Shown here: positions 27,401 through 37,109 of the stretch, piece after piece
Position numbering within the stretch: the first letter of the stretch is position 1
Layout: the number at the start of each line of letters is the position of its first letter
Source of the DNA: Lamprocystis purpurea DSM 4197
GTDB taxonomy: Bacteria; Pseudomonadota; Gammaproteobacteria; Chromatiales; Chromatiaceae
Direction of reading: 5' to 3'
Assembly: GCF_000379525.1 (NCBI RefSeq)
Contig: NZ_KB902494.1
Location: forward strand, 472 to 52,188
Length of the DNA: 51,717 bases
Notes under the pieces: model-generated
What the model was told of the DNA's origin: nothing
The model's database searches: none
The model's input: the letters and a program-made list of their open reading frames with translations, nothing else
Made by a program: the position numbers and the translations under genes

Positions 27401-28035
27401 GATGCCTATCCTGCGAGACCTGCGCCCCGCTTATTCCTCTCGGCAATCGGCAGCGCCCGCAACCGAAGGCAGTCGGCAGCGTGGCACTTGCCGAAGGGAA
27501 GGCGGCCAGAGGTCGGGAGTCGGCACCCCTGACCGCGATCGGATGTCAGGCTACCAGTGGGCGCCTGACCGCGGCCTGTGCGAGGTTGTCAGCGAAACGT
27601 CAGGTAGGAACTGACGTGCGTTTGTCGCCATGGATCATGCCGCGCACCAATGTCTCCTTCGACTGAAGGCTCGTGATCGCGGCCCCGAGCAAGTGCAAGG
27701 GAACCAGGCACAAAACGTGCGCCCGCGGAGTCGGCAGGTTCTGAAGGTCGGGCGCTGGTTTAGGGCAGATGCCTTCGTGCTGAACGCGGTGCGGGTGATG
27801 CGCGTTGTTGAGTAACAAGAAGAAGGCTGAAATGTAGGGGAAACGGTCTGACCGAGTCCGTACGGTAGCACACGTGGACGTGCGGTGAACACGGGACGCA
27901 TCGCTCCTCGACTCGGCCATGGGTTGGTTTATGGCCTTCGTACCTGATATCCAGACAAACCCTTGGTGTAGGGGCGGGTTTGAAACCCGCCCCTACGTCC
28001 GGTTATCACGTCCGACGACGATATAGGGAACGCGG
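27401..28035. other. gene-free stretch upstream of the cytochrome cluster
   Basis: This must contain the promoter of the reductase-cytochrome operon. I see GC-rich direct-repeat-like patches (GAAGGCAGTCGGCAGC around 27464) but no clear promoter boxes. Open frames here (for example minus strand 27600-27920) lack a ribosome site and any family resemblance. The palindrome at 27968-27996 is listed separately. Confidence 0.4.
27968..27996. repeat. REP-like palindrome, copy 1
   Basis: GTAGGGGCGGGTTTGAAACC and its completion CGCCCCTAC form a 29-base near-perfect palindrome. An almost identical copy is at 51549-51577, at the other end of the window. It sits just downstream of the Uma2-family gene and may act as a transcript end. 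Confidence 0.7.
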
Positions 28036-28587
28036 CTATCCGTCCGCGAGCAGGTCGGCCAGGTCGAGTTCGATGGCCTCGAAAGGCGGGATGCGGGCGC
28101 GGTCCTGGTCCTTCAGGGTCGCGATGACACGCCAGTCCCCGTCGTCCAGTGCATAGGCCACCAGCGTCCGCTCCTCCGGCCAGATCAACCAATAAAAGGG
28201 CACCCGGTGGCGCTTGAGCAGCAGCGGCAGGTACCGCGTGTCCTTCGTCTCGTGACCGGGGGAGACGATCTCGCAGACCCAGTCCGGCGGCAGCTCGATG
28301 ACTCCATCCGGCAACCGCGGCAACCGCTCCCGACGCCAGCCGGCCAAGTCATGGGACGGACAGTCGTGAACCTCATAGGCGACGCTGACCTCGGTCGCGA
28401 ACCACCAGCCGCCGCCGGGGCCGGCACCGCGGACGAGCGGGTGCAACTCACCGCGCAGGTTGCCCTGGGCGGCGGCATGGGCGAACCGCGCCATCGGCCG
28501 ACGCACGATCTCGCCGCCGATCAGCTCGACCCGTTCGTCGGGCGACAGAACCAAGTCATTGAGAGTTTTGAGTTTCAGCGCCTCCAC
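28036..28587 (-). CDS. Uma2-family (DUF820) putative endonuclease
   Basis: This 183-residue protein begins at a GTG (28587). It shows the Uma2 pattern: VELIGGEIVRRPMARFAHAA, then FATEVSVAYEVHDCPSHDLA, VIELPPDWVCEIVSPGHETK, LLKRHRVPFYWLIWPEERTL. The E-V-S/D-x...E-I-x-S plan is a restriction-endonuclease-like fold expanded in cyanobacteria and some purple bacteria. The active-site lysine appears to be in HETKDTRY. The biological role is unknown; mobile-element and defence roles are suggested. It is a stand-alone gene flanked by repeats on both sides. Confidence 0.85.
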   Translation of the reverse strand: MEALKLKTLNDLVLSPDERVELIGGEIVRRPMARFAHAAAQGNLRGELHPLVRGAGPGGGWWFATEVSVAYEVHDCPSHDLAGWRRERLPRLPDGVIELPPDWVCEIVSPGHETKDTRYLPLLLKRHRVPFYWLIWPEERTLVAYALDDGDWRVIATLKDQDRARIPPFEAIELDLADLLADG

Positions 28588-28618
28588 CGGTCACCTCCAG
28601 CCAAAGCCGATACTGGCC

Positions 28619-28915
28619 CATGTTGCCCCAACCGGCGCGCCGCCGCCACACCTTGTCCGCCCAAGGGCCTTGGTCATAAACCCGGCCACCGCGCGATCTG
28701 CACGGTCGACGGTCCGCGCAGCGGACCCTACAGGACTGCCTCATGTGGCCTTGGTCATAAACCCGGCCACCACGCGACCGGCACGGTCGTCGGTCCGCAC
28801 AGCGGACCCTACAGGTCACGGTGTTACCGTAGGGTCCGCTGTGCGGACCGTCCGCGGCGGGCCGGAACGATGATCAAGGCCCCTCATGTTGCCCCAACCG
28901 GCGCGCCGCCGCCAC
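28619..28915. repeat. 31-base direct repeats enclosing repeat-rich DNA
   Basis: A 31-base sequence starting CATGTTGCCCCAACCGGCGC occurs at 28619-28649 and again at 28885-28915, a spacing of 266. Between them CCTTGGTCATAAACCCGGCC is itself repeated (around 28670 and 28750) and GGTCCGC repeats are clustered. The layout suggests stepwise tandem duplication of a repeat block. The whole gene-free stretch 28588-28963 is accounted for by it. Confidence 0.7.
28792..28849. repeat. dispersed GGTCCGC inverted repeat, copy 2
   Basis: GGTCCGCACAGCGGACCCTA and GTAGGGTCCGCTGTGCGGAC are near-perfect complements of about 21 bases with a short loop. The following GGCCGGAACGATGATC is shared with copy 1 (3586-3643). 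A half copy lies about 80 bases upstream (near 28713-28735), and single arms are at 1791-1806 and 41967-41987. Confidence 0.7.
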
Positions 28916-28963
28916 CGCTGATCCCCCGCCCAAGCCCGCGCCGACGCGCGAGCACCTCAGCGC

Positions 28964-29905
28964 CTATGCGGAGCCCGGCGGCGGTGCGATCAGATGGGTC
29001 AAGGCCCGCTCGGCCTCCCGCCAACCCCGATCGATGAGTTCCTCGGTACGGTGGAACTCGAAGGCGCGCGCGGCGTCGCGCGGGATGGTGACGATGGCGT
29101 CGGGCGTATAGGCGGCGAGCTTGAAGCGGGAGACGATGCCCTGCATGGTTTCGAACGATCCCTGAATCACGTCGCCCAGACCCCATTGACCGGCTGGCTG
29201 ATGGCCGGATGGCTGGGGCTGAACCCCGAGCTTGGTCTGGACCTCGTCGATGAAGGCGATGATCCGGCGTTGATAGCCGGCGAGGACATCCGTCGGTTCA
29301 GAGGGCACGGGCACCGGGGTCATCGCGGCCCGGGTCGCCGGGACCAACTCGCGCGGGCCGGCCAGATCGACGGCAATGGTGAAGTCCGTACCGTCGCTCA
29401 AGGTGGGTGCAATGGGCATCGGATTGACCAGGCCGCCGTCCAACAGCCAACGGCCATTGATCTCGAACGGCGTAAAGACGGTGGGCACCGCGATCGACGC
29501 GCGGATCGCGTCGAACAAAGGCCCGCGATTGAGCCAGACTTCTTTCTCCGCCTCCACATCGGTCGCCACCGCGGTGAAGGTGATCGGTAATTCCTCGATG
29601 TTGCGGTCGCCGATCAGCCCTTTGAGGGTCTCGATGACGCGCTCGCCTTTGAAGAGCCCGGACGGGTGCCAGGCGATATCCAGAAGCCGCAGCACATCGG
29701 TCTGACGCAACGCCCGCGCCCAGCGCTCAAAGGCATCCAACTCGCCGGCGGCATAGATGCCGCCGACCAGCGCGCCCATGGAAGTCCCGGCCACCGATCG
29801 AATCGTGAAGCCGTTCGACTCCAGCCAGCGGATGACCCCGATATGAGCGAGCCCGCGAGCGCCGCCGCTGCCGAGAACGAGCGAGACAGTGAGCGGTGTG
29901 TTCAT
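28964..29905 (-). CDS. patatin-like phospholipase (RssA-type)
   Basis: This 313-residue hydrolase has the oxyanion-hole loop LVLGSGGARGLAHIGVIRWL, the catalytic serine in VAGTSMGALVGGIY and the catalytic aspartate in WLLDGGLVNPMPI, so the Ser-Asp dyad is intact. Patatin-like proteins release fatty acids from phospholipids. In the RssA subgroup the true substrate is unknown. There is no signal peptide, so a cytoplasmic place is likely. The C-terminal part (about 200-313) is less conserved and ends in a helical stretch. It starts six bases after the uup stop, so the two are probably co-transcribed. Confidence 0.9.
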   Translation of the reverse strand: MNTPLTVSLVLGSGGARGLAHIGVIRWLESNGFTIRSVAGTSMGALVGGIYAAGELDAFERWARALRQTDVLRLLDIAWHPSGLFKGERVIETLKGLIGDRNIEELPITFTAVATDVEAEKEVWLNRGPLFDAIRASIAVPTVFTPFEINGRWLLDGGLVNPMPIAPTLSDGTDFTIAVDLAGPRELVPATRAAMTPVPVPSEPTDVLAGYQRRIIAFIDEVQTKLGVQPQPSGHQPAGQWGLGDVIQGSFETMQGIVSRFKLAAYTPDAIVTIPRDAARAFEFHRTEELIDRGWREAERALTHLIAPPPGSA

Positions 29906-29911
29906 TGATGC

Positions 29912-31816
29912 TTAGGAACGCCGGTCTTCCAGGAGTTCCCACCGGGCATAAGCCGCCGCCAATTGGGTCTCCAGTTCGGCGAGGCGCGCCCGCACGGTGA
30001 CCACGGCCGCGGCTTCGCCGCCCTGGTAAAGCGCGGGATCGGCCAGGCGGGTTTGGAGGGTCCCCTGCTCGGCTTCCAGCGACTCGATGCGCGCCGGCAG
30101 TTCGGCCAATTCCTTCGCTTCTTTGTAGCTGAGTTTGGCTGCCGGAGCCTTGGGTGGCGGGGTGGCGGCCCGGGCGGCTTGCGTCAAGCCGGCGGTCTTG
30201 ACCGCCGCGGTGGACGGCGGCGGGTCGCGCTGACGCAGCCAGTCTTCATAGCCGCCCACGTAGTCGCGCACCAGGCCGTCGCCTTCGAAGACCAGTGAAC
30301 TGGTGACCACATTGTCCAGCAGGGCGCGGTCATGGCTCACCAGGAGGATGGTGCCGGAGAACTCGACCAACAGCGACTCCAGCAGTTCCAGCGTCTCGGT
30401 GTCCAGGTCGTTGGTGGGCTCGTCGAGCACCAGCAGATTGGCGGGGCGGGTGAAGAGCTTGGCGAGCAGCAGACGGTTACGCTCGCCGCCCGAAAGTGCC
30501 TTGACCGGCTGGCGAGCGCGCTCCGGACTGAACAGGAAGTCGCGCAGGTACGACAGGACGTGACGGCTCTGCCCGTCCACCATGACCTGGTCGCTGCCCT
30601 CGGCCACGTTATCCTGGACGGTCCACTCCGGATTGAGCTGGGCGCGCAACTGGTCGAAGTAGGCGACCTGCAAATTAGTGCCGCGGCGAATGGTTCCGGA
30701 CTGCGGCTCGAGGTCGCCGAGCAGCAGCTTGATCAGGGTACTCTTGCCGATGCCGTTGGGTCCGATGATGCCGATCTTGTCACCGCGCAGAATCAGTGTG
30801 TTGAGATCCCGCACCACCGGCGCACCGCCCCAGCCGAAGGTCACGCCGTCGGCCTCGGCCACCAGTCGGCCGGAGCGCTCACCCTCGGTGAGACGCAGGC
30901 GGGCCGCGCCTTGCTGCTCGCGCCGCTCCATGCGCTCGCGGCGCATCGACTCCAGGGCGCGCACCCGACCCTCGTTGCGGGTACGCCGCGCCTTGACACC
31001 CTGACGGATCCAGACCTCCTCGTCCGCCAGTCGGCGGTCGAAATGCGCATTGGCCAGCGCTTCCGCATGCCGACGTTCCTCTTGTCGGCGCAGATAGTTG
31101 GCATAGTCTCCGGGCCAATCGGTAAGGCACCCGCGGTCCAGTTCCAGGATACGGGTGGCGACCCGCTGCAAGAAGCGCCGGTCATGGGTAATGAACAGGA
31201 GCGCCCCCTGAAAGTCCTTGAGAAAACCCTCCAGCCAATCGATCGAGTCGATATCCAGATGGTTGGTCGGCTCATCGAGCATCAGGAGATCCGGCTCCAG
31301 CACCAGCGCCTGGGCCAGCAGCACCCGCCGCTGGAGTCCGCCTGAGAGATCGTTGAAGGCGGCCTCGGCGTTCAGCCCTAAACGCGAGATGACCCGCTCG
31401 GTGCGCTGTTCGATTTCCCAGCCGCCGCGGTCATCCAATTGTTGCTGAATCTGCGCCAGGCGCGTCAGATCATCGGCCTGGACCCCCGCCGTCATGTGGT
31501 GCGACAGGTGAAAATACTCTCGCATCAATGCGCCAAGGTCGCCAAGCCCCTCGGCCACCAGATCGAAAACGCTGGCGTCCTCATGACGGGGGATCTCCTG
31601 CGCCAATCGCGCCACCCGCAGGCCCTGCACGCACCGCACCGCACCGGAGTCCGGCTGGATTTCGCCGGCGATGATCCTGAGCAGGGTCGACTTGCCGGCC
31701 CCATTGCGTCCGATGAGACAGACCCGCTCACCCTTGTCGATGGCAAATGAACAGTCCTCCAGCAAGGGCGGGAGACCATAGGAGAGGGCGACCGATTCGA
31801 TACTCAAGAGACTCAT
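29912..31816 (-). CDS. uup: ABC-F ATPase Uup
   Basis: This 634-residue protein has two ABC ATPase domains in one chain, without membrane segments. The first has LIGRNGAGKSTLLRIIAGEI, the signature LSGGLQRRVLLAQAL and LLMLDEPTNHLD. The second has IIGPNGIGKSTLIKLLLGDL, ALSGGERNRLLLAKLF and LLVLDEPTNDLD. A C-terminal coiled coil (about 565-634) matches the DNA-binding tail of Uup. Family members act on the ribosome and affect precise excision of transposons. ATG 31816 (MSLLSIESVALSYGLPPLLE) matches E. coli length; the open frame upstream runs into MITE copy C. Confidence 0.94.
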   Translation of the reverse strand: MSLLSIESVALSYGLPPLLEDCSFAIDKGERVCLIGRNGAGKSTLLRIIAGEIQPDSGAVRCVQGLRVARLAQEIPRHEDASVFDLVAEGLGDLGALMREYFHLSHHMTAGVQADDLTRLAQIQQQLDDRGGWEIEQRTERVISRLGLNAEAAFNDLSGGLQRRVLLAQALVLEPDLLMLDEPTNHLDIDSIDWLEGFLKDFQGALLFITHDRRFLQRVATRILELDRGCLTDWPGDYANYLRRQEERRHAEALANAHFDRRLADEEVWIRQGVKARRTRNEGRVRALESMRRERMERREQQGAARLRLTEGERSGRLVAEADGVTFGWGGAPVVRDLNTLILRGDKIGIIGPNGIGKSTLIKLLLGDLEPQSGTIRRGTNLQVAYFDQLRAQLNPEWTVQDNVAEGSDQVMVDGQSRHVLSYLRDFLFSPERARQPVKALSGGERNRLLLAKLFTRPANLLVLDEPTNDLDTETLELLESLLVEFSGTILLVSHDRALLDNVVTSSLVFEGDGLVRDYVGGYEDWLRQRDPPPSTAAVKTAGLTQAARAATPPPKAPAAKLSYKEAKELAELPARIESLEAEQGTLQTRLADPALYQGGEAAAVVTVRARLAELETQLAAAYARWELLEDRRS

Positions 31817-31917
31817 GGAGATTCCGGGGATGGGCCTGGGGCCGCCGACACGACGGCACGAAAGTTCCGCAGGGTATCCTAAAAACCGCCGCCAGCCATC
31901 CGCGGCGCCCCGGCGGC

Positions 31918-32121
31918 AGCAATTCAAAATTTGGGCGGCACCGCGCGACCTCTGGTGGATGCGGCGCGCGCGACCGCCGTGCCGAGTCCCTGAGACCGAG
32001 CGGCGCGCCTTATCCACCCTACAACGGAGCCGGTTTCGTAGGGTGGATAAGCGCAGCGCATCCACCATCGGCCTCGCTGCCGACACGCTGTTGGCGGCGG
32101 CCACCCAAATTTGGAACTGCT
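31918..32121. mobile_element. MITE-like element, copy C
   Basis: This 204-base element has inverted ends (AGCAATTCAAAATTTGGG, with one base changed, and CCCAAATTTGGAACTGCT). It is flanked by the direct repeat GCCCCGGCGGC (31907-31917 and 32122-32132). It is in the same orientation as copy B. It lies in the divergent region between uup and the GGDEF-EAL gene, about 100 bases from the uup start, and could influence either promoter. Confidence 0.82.
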
Positions 32122-32317
32122 GCCCCGGCGGCCGGGCCCGGCACCCGGCGGTACCCGCGTGATCCATGACAAACCGCCATCACACCCCGGCGCGGATCGG
32201 CTAACATATTGATTGAGTCAAGCCGCGCACAGGCCGCGGCGCGGTTGGCCGCGAACCCGGCCGACGGCGTCCGACGAAGACCGCAACGCCCTCAATCCAC
32301 AGACGGATCGCGCACCG

Positions 32318-34309
32318 ATGCCCACGGATCAGTCCGACCAATCACTCCGACCCGACGCTGCACCGGCGGTCATCCTCCGCCAGCGGATCGATCTGCTCTA
32401 TGACGCCGTGCCCCTGTCCCTGTTCGGCGTTAGCGCCGGGGCCTTCCTGACCGTCTGGCTGATCTCCCGCGGCGCCCCCGATGGCGTGCAATTCGCCTGG
32501 CTCGCGACGGCCCTCGCGCTCAGCGCCTTCCGACTCCTAGGCTATTTCTACTTCCGCCGCGGCGCGGGTGATCAGGCACCGCAACGGCTGCGCCTGACCT
32601 GGGCACTGGGCGGTGTGGTCTTCAACGGGTTGGTCTGGGGTTCGACGAGCCTGCTCCTGTTCCCCGCGGGCGATCCGGAAGGCCAGGTGGTGCTCGCCTT
32701 CGTCATCGCGGGCATCACCGCGGGCGGGGTGAATGCGGTCTCGGTGTTCCTGGTGCCCTCGCTGCTGTTCACCGCGCTGGTGCTGAGCCCACTGATCGGA
32801 CGCCTGTGGCTGTCCGAGTCCGAACTGGGATCCGGGGTCGCGCTCGCCTGCTTGCTCTATGCGCTGTTGCTGGCCTTCTCGGCGGTCCGCCACAACCGCA
32901 CCCTGATCGACAGCCTGCAGATGCGTCACGCCCGTGAACAGGCCGAGGCCGACATCGTGCGTCAAGCCTATCACGATCCGCTGACGAACCTGCCGAATCG
33001 GCGGATGCTGCTGGAATACCTGCATCAGGACTTAGCCCTGGCGCGCCGCCACGGCCACCTGGGGGCGCTCGTGTTCCTCGATCTGGACCGCTTCAAGACC
33101 GTCAACGACTCGCTGGGGCATCAGATCGGGGACGGGTTGCTGCAAGCCGCGGCGGCGCGCCTGCGCGCCGAGATCAAGGACGGCGACACGGCCAGCCGAC
33201 TCGGCGGCGACGAGTTCGTGCTGCTCTTCACCGAACTGTCCAAGGATCCGGTGGAAGCCGCTTACCTGGCCCGTCAGGCAGCCGAGCAGGTCCGCCTGGC
33301 GCTGGCCGAACCCTACCGGATCGACGGCCACGATCTGCATGTCAGCGCCAGCATCGGCATCGCCCTCTATCCGAGCGACGGCGACGACCCCGACGCCCTG
33401 CTGCGGGCCGCGGACACGGCGATGTATCGGGCCAAGGAAGCCGGCCGCAACGCCGTCCGCTTCTTTCTCCCGGAGATGCAGGCGGCCGCGGTCGCACGCA
33501 TGGAACTGGAACGTGCGCTGCGCCTCGCACTGACCAACAATGCCCTGGAGCTGCATTTCCAGCCCCAGATCGATGGATCCGGGCGGGTGATCGGCGCCGA
33601 AGCCTTGGCGCGCTGGCCGGGTTCTGGACTCACCGACGTGTCGCCCGAGGAATTCGTCCCGGTCGCGGAGGAGAGCGGCCTGGTCTATGCGTTCGGGGAT
33701 TGGGTGCTGGAACAGGCCTGCGCGGCCATGGGGGCGATCCGCGCCGCCCCCGGCGGGGCGCGTATCCAGCGACTGGGGGTGAACGTGAGTCCGCGCTATT
33801 TCAGGCGTCCGAGCTTTGCCGAGGATCTGGAGTTCCTCATGCACCACCACGAGGTCGAGCCCTCGGCGATCGAACTGGAGATCACCGAGCGCACCCTGGT
33901 CGAGGACATCGAGGACACCACCGCCAAAATGGAGCGGCTGCGCGCCGTCGGCGTGCGCTTCGCGATCGACGACTTCGGCACCGGCTACTCTTCGCTTGCC
34001 TATCTCAAGCGGCTGCCGGTGGACTCACTGAAGATCGACCGGTCGTTCGTGCGCGATCTGCTCTCCGACGCGTCCGCCGCCGTCATCGTCACCGCCATCC
34101 TGGATCTCGCACGCCACCTGGGCCTCAAAGTGGTGGCGGAGGGCGTGGAGACCCCGGAGGCCCACGCCTTCCTGCTCAGGCATCGGTGCGACGAGTTCCA
34201 GGGGTTCTTGTTCCATCGCCCGATGACGCTGCCGGACTTCCTCAGCCTCATCGCCACCGCCCCGGCCAGTGGGCCACTGCGGCTTTCTCCAACATCATCA
34301 ACAGGGTGA
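32318..34309 (+). CDS. membrane GGDEF-EAL cyclic-di-GMP protein
   Basis: This 663-residue protein makes and/or degrades cyclic di-GMP. About six membrane segments fill the first 190 residues (for example PLSLFGVSAGAFLTVWLISR, LVLSPLIGRLWL). The GGDEF domain has an intact SRLGGDEFVLLF; the inhibitory RxxD site is KDGD, so it probably lacks product inhibition. The EAL domain keeps its catalytic residues: EALARW, LGVNVSPRYF, ELEITERTLV, IDDFGTGYSSLAYL, SLKIDRSF, VAEGVETP and EFQGF. Both activities look possible. ATG 32318 is preferred; an in-frame TTG 105 bases upstream extends it by a low-complexity stretch. It is a single gene. Confidence 0.93.
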   Translation: MPTDQSDQSLRPDAAPAVILRQRIDLLYDAVPLSLFGVSAGAFLTVWLISRGAPDGVQFAWLATALALSAFRLLGYFYFRRGAGDQAPQRLRLTWALGGVVFNGLVWGSTSLLLFPAGDPEGQVVLAFVIAGITAGGVNAVSVFLVPSLLFTALVLSPLIGRLWLSESELGSGVALACLLYALLLAFSAVRHNRTLIDSLQMRHAREQAEADIVRQAYHDPLTNLPNRRMLLEYLHQDLALARRHGHLGALVFLDLDRFKTVNDSLGHQIGDGLLQAAAARLRAEIKDGDTASRLGGDEFVLLFTELSKDPVEAAYLARQAAEQVRLALAEPYRIDGHDLHVSASIGIALYPSDGDDPDALLRAADTAMYRAKEAGRNAVRFFLPEMQAAAVARMELERALRLALTNNALELHFQPQIDGSGRVIGAEALARWPGSGLTDVSPEEFVPVAEESGLVYAFGDWVLEQACAAMGAIRAAPGGARIQRLGVNVSPRYFRRPSFAEDLEFLMHHHEVEPSAIELEITERTLVEDIEDTTAKMERLRAVGVRFAIDDFGTGYSSLAYLKRLPVDSLKIDRSFVRDLLSDASAAVIVTAILDLARHLGLKVVAEGVETPEAHAFLLRHRCDEFQGFLFHRPMTLPDFLSLIATAPASGPLRLSPTSSTG

Positions 34310-34489
34310 CGCAGATGGGCGAAGTACGAGCAAGCGCGCGGTTGCGCAATTTTCTGGATGATCGCCAAATCTGCCCTTGCTCAAGCTGAAGTAGGCGCCT
34401 GGTCCCCGTGACAGCCGCCGCCCTTGCTGCGAAGATTAGCGCCCTAACGTACCGCGCGCCCACCCGCAGACCACCCAGAGCCCCACGCC

Positions 34490-36040
34490 ATGAGCAGCAA
34501 AGACCATCTCTTCATCTTCGACACCACGCTGCGCGACGGCGAGCAGAGCCCCGGTGCCTCCATGACCCGCGACGAAAAGGTGCGGATCGCCAAGGCACTC
34601 GAAAAGCTCAAGGTGGACGTGATCGAGGCCGGCTTCCCGATCGCGAGTCCGGGTGATTTCGAGGGCGTCAAGGCGGTCGCCGCGGTCATCAAGGATTGTC
34701 GGGTGTGCGGTCTGGCGCGCGCACTCGACAAGGACATCGACCGCGCCGGCGAGGCCCTGGCCGGGGCGAATGCCGGGCGCATCCATACCTTCATCGCCAC
34801 CTCCCCGATCCACATGCAGAAGAAGCTCAACATGAGCCCGGATCAGGTGCTGGAGCAGGCGGTCTACGCGGTGCGCCGCGCGCTGCGCTACACCGACGAC
34901 GTGGAGTTCTCCCCGGAGGACGCCGGCCGCTCCGAGATCGATTTTCTGTGTCGGGTGCTGGAGGCCGTGATCGACGCCGGGGCGCGCACCGTCAATATCC
35001 CGGATACCGTCGGCTACAACATCCCCCATCAGTTCGGCAGCCTGATCCGCACGCTGCGCGAGCGGGTGGTCAACGCCGACAAGGCGGTCTTCTCGGTGCA
35101 TTGCCACAACGACCTGGGCCTCGCCACCGCCAACTCGCTGGCCGCCGTGCGCAACGGCGCCCGCCAGGTGGAGTGCACCATCAACGGACTGGGCGAGCGC
35201 GCCGGCAACGCCGCGCTGGAAGAGATCGTCATGGCGGTACGCACGCGCCAGGATCTGTTCGACTGTGACGTGCGGCTCGATACCACCCAGATCGTGCCCT
35301 GCTCGCGGCTGGTGTCGGGCATCACCGGCTTTCCGGTTCAGCCCAACAAAGCCGTGGTCGGGGCCAACGCCTTCGCCCATGAGGCCGGCATCCACCAGGA
35401 CGGGGTGCTGAAAAACCGCGAGACCTACGAAATCATGCGCGCCGAGGACGTGGGCTGGAATGCCAATCGCATGATCCTGGGTAAACACTCCGGGCGCAAT
35501 GCGCTGCGCAGCCGGCTCCAGGAACTGGGAGTGGTTCTGAAGTCCGAAGAGGAACTCAACGCCGCCTTCTCGCGCTTCAAGGACCTGGCCGACAAGAAAC
35601 ACGAGATCTTCGATGAGGACCTCCAGGCCCTGGTCAGCGACGCCAGCCTGGAGGCGACCAACGAACGGGTCAAGCTGGTCTCACTGCGGGTCTGCTCCGA
35701 GACCGGGGAGATCCCCAAGGCGAATCTGATTCTGATGCTCGACGGCGAGGAACAACCCGGTACCGCCATCGGCGGCGGTCCGGTGGACGCCACCTTCAAA
35801 GCCATCGAATCCATCGTCAACAGCGGCACCGTACTCAAGCTCTATTCGGTCAACGCCATCACCAGCGGCACCGATGCCCAAGGCGAGGTAACGGTGCGGC
35901 TGGAAAAGGGCGGACGCATCGTCAACGGTCAGGGGGCAGACACCGACATCGTCGTCGCCTCCGCCAAGGCGTATCTCAATGCCTGCAACAAAATTCTGCT
36001 GGCGCCGACGCGCGCCCATCCGCAGACCGGGGACGTCTGA
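34490..36040 (+). CDS. leuA: 2-isopropylmalate synthase
   Basis: This 516-residue enzyme joins acetyl-CoA and 2-oxoisovalerate in the first committed step of leucine synthesis. The HMGL-like barrel has [19 protein letters not shown], the metal-binding [20 protein letters not shown] and [14 protein letters not shown]. The helical linker has [20 protein letters not shown] and [16 protein letters not shown]. The last 110 residues are the regulatory domain that binds leucine for feedback inhibition, ending in a ACNKILLAP-type tail. The gene-free 180 bases upstream show no leader-peptide Leu cluster. A uracil-DNA glycosylase gene follows after 55 bases on the same strand. Confidence 0.96.
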   Translation: MSSKDHLFIFDTTLRDGEQSPGASMTRDEKVRIAKALEKLKVDVIEAGFPIASPGDFEGVKAVAAVIKDCRVCGLARALDKDIDRAGEALAGANAGRIHTFIATSPIHMQKKLNMSPDQVLEQAVYAVRRALRYTDDVEFSPEDAGRSEIDFLCRVLEAVIDAGARTVNIPDTVGYNIPHQFGSLIRTLRERVVNADKAVFSVHCHNDLGLATANSLAAVRNGARQVECTINGLGERAGNAALEEIVMAVRTRQDLFDCDVRLDTTQIVPCSRLVSGITGFPVQPNKAVVGANAFAHEAGIHQDGVLKNRETYEIMRAEDVGWNANRMILGKHSGRNALRSRLQELGVVLKSEEELNAAFSRFKDLADKKHEIFDEDLQALVSDASLEATNERVKLVSLRVCSETGEIPKANLILMLDGEEQPGTAIGGGPVDATFKAIESIVNSGTVLKLYSVNAITSGTDAQGEVTVRLEKGGRIVNGQGADTDIVVASAKAYLNACNKILLAPTRAHPQTGDV

Positions 36041-36095
36041 GCCCTGACGTGAACGAGGCCATGAACGGGGCCATGAACGGGGCGGTGCGGACGCG

Positions 36096-37010
36096 ATGAT
36101 GGACGAATCACGACGCCGCGCCTACCTGCGCGCCATGGGGATCGACCTGTGGGTGCCACGCCGGGGAGCGGCGGCCGGGGGCAATGAACGCGTCACGGCA
36201 GCACCGGCACCCGCCGAGCCGCCGCCACCGGCGCCGGCGCCGGTCGTGCTGTTCGAACCACTGCCCGAACTGCAGAGCGACTCCGGATGGGAGCCTGTTT
36301 GGGAGCCGGACTGGGAGCCCGCCCCAGCATCAAACACCATGCCGGCACCAGCGGACGCCCGGTCGTCGACCGCGCCGACCAGCGGCCAGCCGCGGCCTGG
36401 TCCGACGCCGCCGCCGACCGCGGCCACCCTGCCGCCCGATCCGACCGGCATGGACTGGGACACCCTGGCCGCGACGGTCGCCGGCTGTCGCGCCTGCGCC
36501 CTGTGTGAGACTCGCACCCAGACCGTTTTCGGGGTCGGTGATCGCCAGGCGCGTCTCCTGGTGATCGGTGAGGCCCCGGGGGCGGATGAGGACCGGGCCG
36601 GCGAGCCCTTCGTCGGCCGCGCCGGACAGTTGTTGAATCGGATGTTGGCAGCCATTGGTTTCGCACGCGACCAGATCTATATCGCCAACATTCTCAAATG
36701 CCGTCCGCCGGGTAACCGCGATCCACGCCCCGACGAGGTCGAACACTGCCGGGGCTACCTGGCACGGCAGGTTGAGCTGATCCGGCCCCGCGCGATGCTG
36801 TCCGTGGGCCGCATCTCCGCGCAAACCCTGCTGGGTACCGACACCCCGGTCGGACGACTGCGTGGACGCTGGTTCGACTATGGTCCCGACGCCGTGCCCC
36901 TGCGCGTGACCTATCACCCGGCTTACCTGCTGCGGTCACCGGAGCACAAGGGCAAGGCGTGGGACGACTTGACCGCACTGGCCAAGCGGCTCGGCGACAG
37001 CGCGGACTAA
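36096..37010 (+). CDS. uracil-DNA glycosylase, family 4 ([4Fe-4S])
   Basis: This 304-residue repair enzyme removes uracil from DNA. The catalytic core is in the last 190 residues: VIGEAPGADEDRAGEPFVGR, GQLLNRMLAAIGF, IYIANILKCRPPGNRDPRPD and VTYHPAYLLRSPEHKGKAWD. Cysteines for the iron-sulfur cluster are in CRACALC, KCRPPGNR and EHC. A low-complexity Pro/Ala/Trp-rich region of about 85 residues (PPPPAPAPV, WEPVWEPDWEP) separates a short N-terminal helix from the core, a common feature of proteobacterial members. ATG 36096 and the next codon, also ATG, are both possible starts. It is probably expressed with leuA. Confidence 0.93.
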   Translation: MMDESRRRAYLRAMGIDLWVPRRGAAAGGNERVTAAPAPAEPPPPAPAPVVLFEPLPELQSDSGWEPVWEPDWEPAPASNTMPAPADARSSTAPTSGQPRPGPTPPPTAATLPPDPTGMDWDTLAATVAGCRACALCETRTQTVFGVGDRQARLLVIGEAPGADEDRAGEPFVGRAGQLLNRMLAAIGFARDQIYIANILKCRPPGNRDPRPDEVEHCRGYLARQVELIRPRAMLSVGRISAQTLLGTDTPVGRLRGRWFDYGPDAVPLRVTYHPAYLLRSPEHKGKAWDDLTALAKRLGDSAD

Positions 37011-37080
37011 AGCGATTTCCGGCAATTGCCTAGCCTCTCGCGCCCGCGGTTCGCGGTCGTTGCGCCGGGAAAAAATGTAC

Positions 37081-37109
37081 TTGACTATTTAAGCAACTAC
37101 TAATATGAT
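37081..37109 (+). promoter_or_regulatory. sigma-70 type promoter of the sulfur globule gene
   Basis: TTGACT (37081-37086) and TATGAT (37104-37109) are separated by exactly 17 bases, an almost consensus -35/-10 pair in an AT-rich island. Transcription would start near 37116, leaving a leader of about 60 bases before the gene. This is the strongest promoter I see in the window and suits a very abundant protein. Confidence 0.85.

Noticed and set aside
27600-27920. 106-residue minus-strand frame upstream of the reductase gene
   Set aside because: No ribosome site, no coding-like composition; lies where the cluster's promoter is expected.
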